From the NCBI GenBank assembly GCA_022749755.1, contig CM040446.1:15338367-15402366 (forward strand): a stretch of DNA of 64,000 nucleotides, in the 5' to 3' direction. The position numbers and the translations under genes are program-made. The notes under the pieces were generated by a model. The model saw nothing but the letters and a program-made list of their open reading frames with translations. It did no database searches and was not told where the DNA came from. This stretch comes from Azadirachta indica. Lineage: Eukaryota; Streptophyta; Magnoliopsida; Sapindales; Meliaceae. Below are positions 51,601-62,233 of this stretch, one piece after another (within the stretch, counting starts at the first letter, position 1; each line of letters opens with the position of its first letter).

Positions 51601-52099
51601 AATTTAAATTTTCTGTGCTATGAGTTTGTCTCTTAAGAGATTCATCTACTTTAAGAAGATAAAGTCCTGAGCACACCTTAGCACTGCCAATCATCTTCTC
51701 CGAATTCAAATCCTGAAATTCACACATATTTGAATAAAATTTAGTAACACAATTATGTTCTTGAGTGAGCTTGCTAATGGACAGAAGATTACAATCAAGT
51801 TTTGGAACATGAAGAATTGAACACAAAATCAGATCTGTTGAAATAATAATAGAACTTGTACCAGCAACATTGGAGAGAGATCCATCAGCTATTTTTACCG
51901 TAAGATTTTCATGGCATGGTCTATAGTGGTGAAAGAGATTGATATTTCCAGTCATATGATCAGATGCTCCAGAGTCTATAATCCATGAATTCATTTTTTC
52001 TTTGTTAACAGTAAGAGCACTTAAATAATTACCTTTATGTGCTAAGGATCCGGTTCCAATTGTGTTACCAGCTAGAGTCAGTTGTGACTGTGAAAACAT
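48642..52099 (-). pseudogene. Copia pol (protease, integrase, RT, RNase H), interrupted
   Basis: Protease WIIDSGASDHMTG, the integrase zinc region LWHYRLGHPNFLYLQKL, the catalytic core with HSDVWGP and GVAERKNRHLLEV are in 50981-52099. RT begins in 49871-50869 ([23 protein letters not shown]) and continues in 49070-49645 (LIVYVDDIILTG, YLSHTRPDIS). RNase H ends at 48642 (YYDNQSAITIAKNPVHHDRT). Stops separate these blocks near 50978, 50870, 49868, 49708 and 49068. The integrase second catalytic Asp appears changed (LKTNNAREY where the family has a SDNGGEF-like motif). The copy is not autonomous despite its young LTRs. Confidence 0.9.
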
Positions 52100-52102
52100 T
52101 TT

Positions 52103-53107
52103 CTATAATACTTCAAGTTGCTCTTTGCTAAAAAGACTTGGTTCGGTTGCAGCGATGCTCTCATCAGAGGAGACATGATTTCCTCGGCTTTCTTTGTTGA
52201 ATGGTGGTCTTAAAGGCTTCCAATCTGCTGGTTTGCCATGTATCTTCCAACATATGTCTCGAGTGTGTCCTAGTTTCTGACAGTGATCACACCATGGCCT
52301 GCCCTTCCTTTGTCGATTGTCATTACTATAGCGTTGAGTTCCATGAACTACAAGTGCTGAGTTTTCTGTGACTGGGACAGAAGATAGAGACCCTAGCATC
52401 ACTTTCTTTCTACTTTCTTCATGATGTACCTCAGAGAATGCTGCTCGGATGCTAGGCAATGGTTTTGATCCCAGTATCCTTCCACGGACCTCATCTAGAT
52501 TTTTGTTTAGACCCATTAAGAACTTAAAAATTCTTTTCTTTTCAACGATCTCTCTGTATTTTTTCGCATCTTCAAGGCAGTCCCAATTATGCTCTTCAAA
52601 GACATCTAGTTGTTGCCAATGGCGAGTGAGAATATTGAAATACTGAGTTACTGATAAATCTCCTTGACGAAGGTTGTGGAGAATGGTTTCAATCTCAAAT
52701 AATTCTGAGGTGTTTTCATTACTGGAATAGATTTTTTTTGCTGCATCCCATATCTCTTTGGCAGTATTATAGAGTAGGAAATTTTCTCCAATTTCATTTG
52801 TCATGGAATTGATCAGCCAAGACTTGACCATACTGTTTTCTGACTTCCATATCTTAAATTTCGGATCTGTGATCCTTGGAGGGGTAGTTGTACCAGTAAG
52901 AAGATCATCCTTCCCTTTTCCGTAGATGAACATCATGACGGACTGCGACCATTGGAGATAATTATTTCCATTCAGCTTGTATCCTGTGATGAGAAGATGA
53001 TTACCCTCTGATCCGCCATTGGAACTTGTGGTGTGAACATCTAGGCTAGAGGTTACATCAGAAGAGGATGAGGTTTGATTTTCAGCGGCCATGCCGTACT
53101 TTGTCAT
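52103..53107 (-). CDS. Copia gag, intact 334-residue ORF
   Basis: An open frame from MTKYGMAAENQTSS with GNNYLQWSQSVMMFIYGKGK (UBN2-type gag), ELFEIETILHNLRQGDLSVT and a CX2CX4HX4C zinc knuckle (WCDHCQKLGHTRDICW). It ends with a single TAG (52103-52105). The pol frame continues in phase immediately after (next ATG at 52099). It encodes the nucleocapsid-forming protein of the element. The start is the ATG nearest the primer site, about 25 bp inside the 5' LTR junction. Confidence 0.85.
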   Translation of the reverse strand: MTKYGMAAENQTSSSSDVTSSLDVHTTSSNGGSEGNHLLITGYKLNGNNYLQWSQSVMMFIYGKGKDDLLTGTTTPPRITDPKFKIWKSENSMVKSWLINSMTNEIGENFLLYNTAKEIWDAAKKIYSSNENTSELFEIETILHNLRQGDLSVTQYFNILTRHWQQLDVFEEHNWDCLEDAKKYREIVEKKRIFKFLMGLNKNLDEVRGRILGSKPLPSIRAAFSEVHHEESRKKVMLGSLSSVPVTENSALVVHGTQRYSNDNRQRKGRPWCDHCQKLGHTRDICWKIHGKPADWKPLRPPFNKESRGNHVSSDESIAATEPSLFSKEQLEVL

Positions 53108-53144
53108 AAAAATTTCTTAGGTTTCAAAGTTGGCTCTAATACCA

Positions 53145-53390
53145 TGAAGAACATATGATTATTCTTATCCCCCATAAAAAATAATGTACAATATATAGAG
53201 AAAGGAAAGAAATAACTCTCTCCTAAAACAAAAAGAAAATAGAAAATAAATTTTCCTAAAAACCACTCAGCTAACAAAGGAGACTAGATGTTTAAGAATA
53301 GAAAAACATAATATCAGAATCCTTTTATTATGGGAACTAATTTATAACTTTAACTTTTTATAAATCAAGGCTAAAAACCAGAATTCCACA
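53145..53390 (-). repeat. 5' LTR of nested copia element 2
   Basis: The 246-bp LTR nearest the primer binding site. With the 48389-48634 copy it defines the element. Confidence 0.95.
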
Positions 53391-53526
53391 ATGCCTAACA
53401 TGGTAGATCATGATTTTAATTTTTTTTTGAATTTTTTTTTGGGTAAAAGGATGTATTTATGGGTGTGGTTATGTTTAGTGATTCGGGAAAGCTCTGTCTG
53501 GTACAGAGGTAAGCTCTGATACCAAC

Positions 53527-53906
53527 TGATGCAGGCGGGATAGCGGATGGGATAAAAATACCTTATCGAACGCCGAATCTTGTTCACGCCGAATCTCGTT
53601 TAGCTCTTTGAGTTAGATAAACGTTCTAACGGATGAAATTAGATATCGTTCTAACTCTAACAAATCGAAACACAAGTATCAAAATAACAATCTTATGAGG
53701 GACAAAATTAAAGGGGAATATTTTATTCAATAAAAAGTTGTTTCAAAATAATAACATAAGTTTTCTATATATAGTAGAGAAAACCTAACATTACAAGTCA
53801 ACTCAAATAAAGAAAATAACTCCTATTTGAATAAGAAAATTAAGAATTAAATAACATACCAAAAAGACTTTTTAAACTAATTAAATTCTAAAATTGTCCT
53901 ACATCA
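53527..53906 (-). repeat. 5' LTR of the gag-only element
   Basis: The 380-bp LTR next to the primer binding site at 53513-53524. It carries a short internal duplication (GCCGAATCT ... GCCGAATCT) missing in the left copy. Confidence 0.85.
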
Positions 53907-55815
53907 AACCCATAAGACGTAAACCCATAAGACGTGAATAGAGGACTTGCACTGAAGTGACAGGTACCCTGGTAGATTGATATTCCTCCAGAGCTGAATG
54001 CAAATTTTCTGGCCCCCATTTCTCGAGGCATTTGCCTAACACTGCATGTTTGTGCTTCTTGCTGAGTGTGGAGTTGTAGGGTGAGCAGCATCTCCAATTA
54101 ACACCACATTGTTAGAGAAGATTTGTGGCAAAGGATCACAATCATATATAACATTAAAGAAAGGCTCCTTTGTTTCTTTAATTACTCTTGCCAATTCAGG
54201 TACCCAAACCTCCTATGCTCTTTGGTGCAGCTCTGTGATCATGTCACTGCTTACTTTCAGAGCAGTTGTATTTCCCTGAAATTATTTTCCAGAGAATAGT
54301 GATCAATACTAGTTGTTTTAATAGACATAGTCACATGAACTAATTGAAAGTATGACATTATTTGTGTCTCGCATTGGAAACAGATTATAGAAGATCTTAG
54401 AACATAATGCATTTAGGAAGCTAGAAACATTAAGAGAAGGAACGAAAATAAGCAATGACCTGCAGTTCAGGCTCAGGTTGATTGATATACCAAGCCCAAT
54501 TGATCTTTTCATTCTTAAGCTCCGTAAGCACGATGTGTGATCCAGAACCTACGTCCTTGTATAGGCATTTCCCAAGATCAGGATATGCCTTCCGGATGCC
54601 TAGAATGGTCTCTGAAATATTATTTACTGAAAATTTAAGAACCCCTCTCCACACACAGTATCCTGCATACCTACCAAAACACATTCAAATCAATGAAGAG
54701 CATGTTGTATGAAAAGAAATGATACGAAAAATGTAGTTACTATTGGTTCACAGACCTCAATTTAGTGTCAGGTAGAATACTATGGCGAATTGATGAACGA
54801 CTCCCATCTGCAGCAACAAGCAAATCTCCTTCTATTTCGATGATTTCATCAGTTTTAAGAACTTTAGCCTCAACTTCAACGGATTTTTTTTCTTGAGAAA
54901 TGCAGAAAGAGAGACACTGGTGACCCCATAGAAATATTTCCGGTGGCAGTGTCTTGTAAATAAAGCCATGAAGATCAGCCCAATATGCTGACCTACAATT
55001 GAAGTTTTCATCTCTAGCTAGTACACAGCTGACCTTCTTTTCCCCATCTGTTGCTTGGTTCTACCAAGAAACAAAAATTCATGAGAATCCCTTAATAACA
55101 TCCGTTCTTCTGGCAGTTAGTAGTATTCTTGTTTTTTTTTTTAAAATTTTTGTTCTTTCAAAATATTACTTTACTCGTATTCGACACCTGTGTTATAAGC
55201 ATTTCTAGGTCTTTATTTATATTTCACTTTAATCCTGAAACTAATTTATGTAATTCTGACAAATAGCACAGGGTCAATAAATTAAATTAAGTTCTAACAC
55301 GTACCAACTATTTCTAACATTTTATATATTTGTTACTTAAATTCCTAATGTTTTCGTTAATGTCAGTTTAGTCCTTATTATTTCAATTTGTCGTGTTAGA
55401 ATCTTATGATAAAAAACCATTAGGAATTGCAGAGAAACCTAAGGTGCAATGACTAATCGCAATCATAAAAGCTTGTAGTAGTATTCTGGAATTGTAAAAA
55501 TGAAAAAGGCTGACGCTGATCTATTTTTCAAATGGGAAAAAAGGAAGCATACTGCATATTGATATACCTGACTAATGGCGAAAGGTAATGTGATCCGGCA
55601 GAGAAGATCGGGTTCATGGAGCCAAGACTGAACTATTTTCTGGGCCAGGGGATCAAGTGCAAGTCCACGCCTGTCGGAGATCCTCGCGTTTTCTCAATGA
55701 CCACAACATCCGATCCTGCTAAAATAAGCCCTTTTGCGCATGATATCCCTCCAATACTTCCTCCCACTATTACAGCTTTTGGCTTCTGCTTCTGCTTCTG
55801 CAGTTTCGCCGTCAT

Positions 55816-56699
55816 CACTTTCAATCCCGGTTTAGTGGGCATAACGCTTATGGTAATGTAATATTGTAAACTCCAGCTCCAAGGAGAGATCTTCTTGATT
55901 CTCTATTTCTCAAGTCTTGATACATTTTTTGGTTCAAAAAAAGACCTAAACAAGGTTTTTTAAAAAAAAAAAAAAAAAAAATACACACCATGTCTGGGTC
56001 CAACTGATCTGATTTTTGTCTCGAAATTCTCAAGCGGGATGATGCCATGTGATTACCTTTGTGAAAATCTAAATAGACTTTATTATTTGAATCTTATATT
56101 TAATTTTTTTAAATATTAGTACATAAAATGATCTTTTTTTTTTCGGTTTTCGTAAAAGAAAAATCTTATACTTTTATTACCAATTACAATCAATATAAAA
56201 GACTATAAATTTATAATATACTCCCAACCGGTTCTTTTATCTTGTTGCTCTCGATTTGTGTCCTAGTAATTCGCCTGTTATAGGTTTTCTCCGGTTGCTT
56301 CATCCAACTTCTGGTATAAAATTAAAATGTGAAACACATAAAGCTAACCGTTGTTGATGTTAACGTTATGTTCATTTATTTATGTAATACTTCGAATAAG
56401 ATTTATAAACTATACATAACACACCACGGGCTCACATTCTAACTGCAAGCAACATTGAACAGGGGAAACCAAATTCGTATTAATATAACCAGAACTAAGT
56501 TGTAGTATCTCAATTCTCCATTCTCCATAGATTTTCAGTTTAGTGTCAACAAATTGTACGCGTAATTAGATAAATATTTTAAAAAAAAAAAAAGAAATCA
56601 AGTTGAGAAGGATGAGAATACCAAGAGACAGTATTGTCACTATATACATTATTTAGTTGCAGAAAAGATGTTCTGTTTTCTTCAAAATTATGTGTAACG
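55816..56699. other. Spacer between monooxygenase copies 2 and 3
   Basis: AT-rich upstream flank of copy 2. Just left of copy 3's end is the array's 3' flank motif (ATTTAGTTGCAGAAAAGATG near 56651). Nothing else recognised. Confidence 0.4.
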
Positions 56700-59600
56700 A
56701 AACATTGAATTAAGTATCATATATCGGAACATCGTCAACGAGAGGCACGTTTCTATTGAGGAGGAGTTCACAATCCTTTGGACTTGCTGTACGTTTTTGG
56801 ATCAAAACGCTCACGATCAGGTAGACTTAAGCCTTGTCTGAGTCGACCCACTAACTGCCAATGGAGAACTTGCATGGAAGTTACAGGTAGCCTCATAGAT
56901 TGATATTCTTCTAGGGCTGAATGTAGATTTTCTGGCCCCCATTTCTCAAGGTATTTACCTAAGACTGCTGCTGCATCTATTATCGCCATGTTTGTGCTTC
57001 TTCCAGAGCGCGGAGTTGTGGGGTGAACAGCAACTCCAGTTAACACAGCTTTGTCCCAAAAGATTTGTGGCAAAGGATCACAATCATGTATAACATTGAG
57101 GAAAGGCTTTTTTAGTGTTTATCTGATGACCATTGCCAATTCAGGTATCCAAACCTTCTCTGCTCTTTGATGCAACACCTTGACCGTGTCATTGTTTAGT
57201 TTCATATTAGCCGTGTTTCCCTGAATATAGAAGTAATCATCACTCAATACTATTTGGTACAGTCTAATAGCACTAGTTAGTTAAGGAACATTATAATATG
57301 AAAGTGAGGAAACACCTTCAGCTCAGGCTCCTGTTGACTGATAAACCAAGACCAGGCGATCTTCTCGTTCAAACGTGCAGTAAGCACATTGTAAGATCCA
57401 GAACCTGTATATGTCCTTGTACAAGCATTTCCCAACATCAGGATACGCCTTCAGGATGCCATTAATTGTTTCGGAATTCTCATTTTCTGAATAATTAAGA
57501 ACCCCTCTCCACACACAGTAACCTGCATACCTGCCAAGCCAAACAACATTGAGATATGTTCTTAAGATTTACTTTTTTTTTTTTTAAAAAAATAATTAAA
57601 ATAAAAAAAAATGAAAATATAGTTATATATTTTGGTTCACAAACTTCAAGTTAGCGTCAGGTAGAATAATCTGGCGATTGATGAGCGAGTCCCTTCTGCA
57701 GCAACGGGCAAATCTCCTTCTACTTCAATGATCTCATCAGTCTGGAAGAACTTTAGCCCTAAGTTTGATTTTCAGAAAAGCAGAAAGAGAGATACTGGTG
57801 ACCCCAAAGAAATATTTCAGGTGGGAGAGTACTGTGTATAAGGCTATGAAGATGATGATCAGCCCAATATGTTGACGCATAATTCAAGTTTCCGTCTCTT
57901 GCTATCTAGTCTCCAACTGACTGTCGTGGAATTTGATAACTGCAGGTATACGTTATCGCAAACAAATAATACAGGGTAAGTAAAGAATCGTTCACGCGAG
58001 CAGTAGTAGCCGATTAATTACTGAAAATAGTTTTTCTTAAATTTATTTGAAAAATCAAAAATGACATGAGACGAAAAGTTAAAAAAAATTTAAATAACTA
58101 CAATCTAATGTGCAATCAAAAAGAAAATTTTCAATGAGAGTAATATTTAGAGCTAATGATTTAACTCAATTTACTTACATCTAATTCCTCAAGTTGTGTC
58201 ATCTCGATTAATCACTATATTGTTAGTTTGATTATTTTAATTTATTCTACTGTCTCTCTTAATATCAGTCAAATCTATTTCTCGTTTACGCGCTTATTAT
58301 ATTTCTATGTAAACACAAAATAAACAGAAATGTATTACGAGAAATAATAATCATTGAACTTATTATATAAATTACATTGATACATTTCTATTTAATATGC
58401 AATTTGTAGTGCTTATCAATCAATCTAAACACAATAAATATTTTTCAATACTCATTAGTCCATAAATCAATTAATTAATGGCCAGTTAATTAATTGCATT
58501 AAGCTCTTGATAAACACGCAACATAGTATATTAATAAAAAATAACACAAACAATTAGAACATGATATTTTCAAAAGATTAAATCATTGCCCTAGTATTAA
58601 ATTTAACAACTCATAAAAAAGAGTTTACAATTAACATTCTCAAGTTCAATCATCCTCAACATATTCAAATATTCACAAATGCTAAATTTAATACAATAAA
58701 TAAAATAAGAGTATAGAGATAAACAAGTTGGAGAGCTCTTTCTTCCCAATATTCTCTTACTTCCTTCCCAAACAACTCTCTCTTTAGCTTCTCTCTATCT
58801 CTACCTTCCTTTTCTTCCAAGTTTTTCCCTTTGTAAAAGTGGCTCCTTCTTCCCCAAATCTCTAAAATAAATAACCCTAAGTTTTCTTAAATCAAGCAAT
58901 TCAAAACTTATCCAAAGGCTGAGATTTAGCCCAAAAAGACATCCAAATGAACCTATCAAGCGTGGAAGTGCTCAAACAGCGCGGTAACGCGATATGGTCA
59001 GCAGGGATGGCGCAGCCGAGCTGCTTAATAGAGCGGTCACGCCACACATTCTACCCATAGGTAGAATGCATGGTGCAGTTGTGCCACTTGCTGGCACGGC
59101 CGTGCCATGCATAGCTCCTCTTCAAATTTTAAAATTTTTCCAATTAGGTCCCTATAGCTTTGCATTTTAGTCCTCAACTGTTTTGCATTTTGATTATTAA
59201 TTTTCTTGCGATTTGGTCCCCGAACATCTTCTTTTTCAAAGCGAATTCACTTTAAATGGTTAATTTCTCATTTTCTGTGCAATACAACCAAAACATATCA
59301 AATACTAATGAGACTTGAAGATTAAACAAACAAATCAAATTTAAAAGTGAATGATGAGTGCGTGTTTTACTCTCTTATCACCGACCTTCTTCTCCGCATC
59401 CGTTGCTTGGTTCTATGAGTGTTAAAATAATCATTGAGGTTGAGGTCAACTCTTCTGTGAAATGGAAAATTTCGAAACTATATTTATAGTATATACTTGA
59501 TTAATGGATAGAGGACGTCTGATCCGGTGGAGAAGGTAAGGATTTTGGAGCCATGAGTCAAGTCCAGGTGCAGCAGCAGCAACGGTTGGGTTTCCTGTAG

Positions 59601-59731
59601 GTGGTCCGCTCGTTTTCTCGGTGACCAAAATATCCCAAACCTGCTAAAACAAGTGCTTTAGCGCATGATATCCCTTTTATGCTTCCTTCAACTATTATAG
59701 TTTTGGGCTTCTACTTGTTGACCGTTGTCAT
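56700..59731 (-). pseudogene. FAD-dependent monooxygenase, array copy 3 (broken, with insertion)
   Basis: Layout: exon 1 about 59495-59731, exon 2 split into 59381-59414 and about 57650-57921, exon 3 about 57316-57530 (WRGVLNYSENENSETIN), exon 4 about 56700-57210 (FWDKAVLTGVAVHP, RSTNMAIIDAAA). A 1459-bp insertion sits inside exon 2. Other lesions: a stop at codon 7 of exon 1 (MTTVNK then TAG), a frameshift after RERFDPKTY, and loss of the Asp-Ala in the GDAAHP flavin motif (here GVAVHP). It is a pseudogene beyond doubt. Confidence 0.85.
57922..59380. mobile_element. Probable solo LTR (1459 bp) inside monooxygenase copy 3
   Basis: A sharp insertion relative to copy 4: the exon 2 sequence CCAACTGAC is interrupted and resumes with CCTTCTTCTCC. 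The inserted piece starts TGTCGTGGAATTTG and ends CTCTTATCA (TG...CA). It is flanked by CTGAC (57917-57921) and CCGAC (59381-59385), a 5-bp target duplication with one change. It has no open frame, primer site or polypurine tract. A lone LTR left by LTR-LTR recombination explains this best; a long-LTR Ty3/gypsy type is likely from the length. The strand cannot be fixed. Confidence 0.7.
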
Positions 59732-60682
59732 CTCTGTCTCAACTACAACACAAAAACGCCCTTTTGGTGCCATAAGCATATAAAATATATTATTCCAGAA
59801 ACAAAGCCTACTCCACAAGTAACAGCGAAACTCGGTATCCATAAAAAATTCGATATATCTACTATATTCATATTATGTACAAGAGCATGACACAGGTGTT
59901 ATTTAAATTGTATATTGACAAGAAGAAAAATTCCAGCTAAATAATTTAGTAGACTTGATGTATATATATATATATATATATACAGGTAAAGTATTTATAA
60001 TTTAATTACATAAAAATAAATTTGGTATTACTTTGGCCTCTTAAATTTCTATTGCTGAGCTTAGAATTTTTCCAAGATATTGTCGACCATGTCTCTCTTA
60101 ACTAAGAATATTCATCAAATGCTTGTACAACTGCAAAGCTGGCTGATAAATGCAAGTGAAAGAAATGAGGCCTGTTTAGCAAATAGATAGGAAGTCAGTA
60201 CCGCTCAGCTACTGTTTTGAAATTAAAATATTAATTTATACCTCTTTAGTAATGGGGTGAGGTTAGTGTCTAAACACAAATGAGTTACGAGTGGCATCCA
60301 TGTCTACGAAGCTAAAAATATGATAATATTTTTGTTTAATATATCACATAAATACGATTGAACAATATATATCCGGATAATCCCCCTAGTTATAATCAAG
60401 AAAACGTACTCAGTATGCACTTCTCGCACATAATATATATATATATATATATAGCATGATCTTAAGTGAAAAGAAACATTCAATCAAAGTATTATCTAAA
60501 TTGAATTAAAGTATTATCCAAATTGAATTGAAAGTATTATTTTAGTTTGAGTGCGTGTGGGAGATCTTGTAAGCGGGTTTGTCAACGATTTCATCGTCAT
60601 TACAGAAATAACTGTTGACACGGACCATTTTATTACATAAAGAAACACAAAAAATAAAAAGCAGGAGGTACGTCTTGAAAAA
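59732..60682. other. Spacer between monooxygenase copies 3 and 4
   Basis: AT-rich, with (TA)n runs at 59957-59981 and 60431-60453. No gene recognised. Confidence 0.4.
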
Positions 60683-62233
60683 TTAACTGCAACCAAACAT
60701 TGAATCAAGTACTGGAGGGACATCATGAACAAGAGGGATGTTTGTGTTTTGAAGGAATTGACAATCCTCTGGACTCGCGGTCTTCGGATCAAAAGGCTCT
60801 CTACCAGGAATGCTCAATGCTTGTTTCATTCGACCCACTAGCCGCGAATGGAGGATCTGCGTCGAAGTTACAGGTAATCTAATAGATTGATATTCTTTCA
60901 GAGCTAACTGTAAATTTACTGTCCCCCACTTCTCCAGGCATTTGCCTAGTACTGCTGCATCTATTATTGCCATGTTTGTGCTTCTCGCAGAGTGCGGAGT
61001 TATGGGGTGAGCAGCATCTCCAGTTAGCACCACTTTGTCACAGAAGATTTGTGGCAATGGATCACAATCATACACAACATTAAGGAAAGGTTCCTTTGTT
61101 TCTTTGATCACTCTTGCCAATTCAGGTAACCAGACCTTCTCTGCTCGTTGGTGCAACACCTCGATCATGTCACTGCTTACCTTCACGGCAGTTGTGTTTC
61201 CCTGAAGTTATTATTTTTCCAGTGAGAAACAAATCGAAATCGGTGTTCCAGAAATATAAATGTAAAGATACTGGAATATTGGAAGTAATTAACAGTCGTC
61301 ACCTGTAACTCAGGCTGAGGTTGATTGACATACCAAGCCCAATTGATCTTCCCTTTGGTAAGCTCAGTGAGCACGATGTGAGATCCAGAACCCAATTCCA
61401 TGTATAAGCATTTCCCAAGATCAGGATAAGCCTTGCGAATGCCTAAAATGGTTTCCGAAACGTCATTTTCTGAGAACTTATGAAACCCTCTCCACACACA
61501 ATACCCTGCATACCTGTCAAATTAAAGACATTGAAATCTATGTTAATATCAAGAAATAAAAGCATACGAAAATTAACTTATTTATGGGGTTAACAAACCT
61601 CAATTTAACGTGAGGTAGAATACTCAGGCGAATTGATGAGCGACTCCCATCTGCAGCAATGAGCAAATCTCCTTTTATCTGGATGATTTAATCTGTTTGA
61701 AGAACTTTAGCCTTAACTTTGACACAGGTTTTATCTTGAGAAATGGAGAAGGAGAGGTACTGGTGACCCCAAAGAAATATTTGGGTTGGCAGTGTATTGT
61801 AAATAAGACCATGAAGATCAGCCCAATATGTCGACCTATAATTGAAGTTTTCATCTCTTGCTAGTACCCAACTGACCTTCTTTTCCCCATCTGTGGCTTG
61901 GTTCTGCAAGTAAAGTACAAATGACTTGACAAGCGGATCTCTTTATATATAATTGAAATCGAAATATAGAAACTATATATAGTAAACCTGATTAATGGAG
62001 AGGGGCAAGTTGATCTTGTGGAGAAGATCAGGTTGATGGAGCCAAGTCTGAATTATTTTCTGAGACAATGGATCAAGTCCAAGACCAGCACCCGTAGGGT
62101 TAGCAATACGGGGTCCCCGTGTTTTCTCAATTACCAAAACATCCCAACCTGCTAAAATAAGTGCTTTTGCACATGATATCCCTGCTATGCTTCCTCCAAC
62201 TATTATTGCCTTGGGCTTCGGCTTCTTCACCAT
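60683..62233 (-). pseudogene. FAD-dependent monooxygenase, array copy 4 (complete except one stop)
   Basis: Four exons, 61988-62233, 61599-61903, 61303-61513 and 60683-61201, join in phase to 427 codons. The family is the flavin-dependent aromatic hydroxylase type (FAD/NAD(P)-binding, PF01494-like). The FAD-binding start reads AIIVGGSIAGISCAKALILA with VIEK following. The middle has GDLLIAADGSRSSIR (DG motif). The C-terminal half has VVLTGDAAHPITPHSARSTN (GD motif). The substrate is unknown. In exon 2 a TAA (61688-61690) falls at codon 154, after KVLQTD; copy 1 has GAG at this site. Everything else, including all splice sites, is intact. It is therefore a very young pseudogene, a null allele, or a sequencing error in a live gene. 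Confidence 0.85.

Larger units (their letters stand above)
48389..53390 (-). mobile_element. Ty1/copia LTR retrotransposon 2, nested
   Basis: A 5002-bp element. LTRs at 48389-48634 and 53145-53390 are both exactly 246 bp and begin TGAAGAACATATG and end GAATTCCACA; I count about ten mismatches between them. The target duplication ATGCC is perfect (48384-48388 and 53391-53395). The primer site on the minus strand is TGGTATTAGAGCC (53132-53144), directly abutting the 5' (right) LTR. The polypurine tract is CTTAAGGGGGAG (48635-48646 in + coordinates). Equal, little-changed LTRs make it the youngest insertion in the window. Confidence 0.96.
47004..53906 (-). mobile_element. Gag-only (TR-GAG/TRIM-like) LTR element, host of a nested copia
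   Basis: LTRs at 47004-47388 and 53527-53906 start TGATGCA and end ATCA. The 5' LTR is the right one: just inside it, the minus strand has the primer site TGGTATCAGAGC (53513-53524), two bases from the LTR. A purine-rich tract lies just inside the left LTR. Without the nested copia the element is only about 1.9 kb, and its only coding sequence is a gag-like ORF. That matches terminal-repeat retrotransposons with GAG domain, mobilised in trans. No matching target duplication was found (left GATCT, right AACCC). The LTRs have clearly diverged from each other, so it is older than the copia inside it. Confidence 0.8.
46850..55815 (-). pseudogene. FAD-dependent monooxygenase, array copy 2, split by nested retroelements
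   Basis: The 3' end of exon 4 is at 46850-47003 (MKQALNTRSREPFD to the stop) and the rest lies on the far side of the insertion at 53907-55815: remaining exon 4 about 53907-54272, exon 3 about 54462-54676 (YAGYCVWRGVLKFS, GKCLYKDVGSGSHIVL), exon 2 about 54755-55060, exon 1 about 55570-55815 (KAVIVGGSIGGISCAKG). The break falls inside exon 4 just before the conserved MKQAL. Independently, exon 1 has a one-base loss after RGSPTG, and exon 4 lost part of the ARSTNMAIIDAA segment. A 15-bp direct duplication (53906-53935) touches the insertion border. The lesions are seen directly; the order in which they arose is unknown. Confidence 0.85.
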
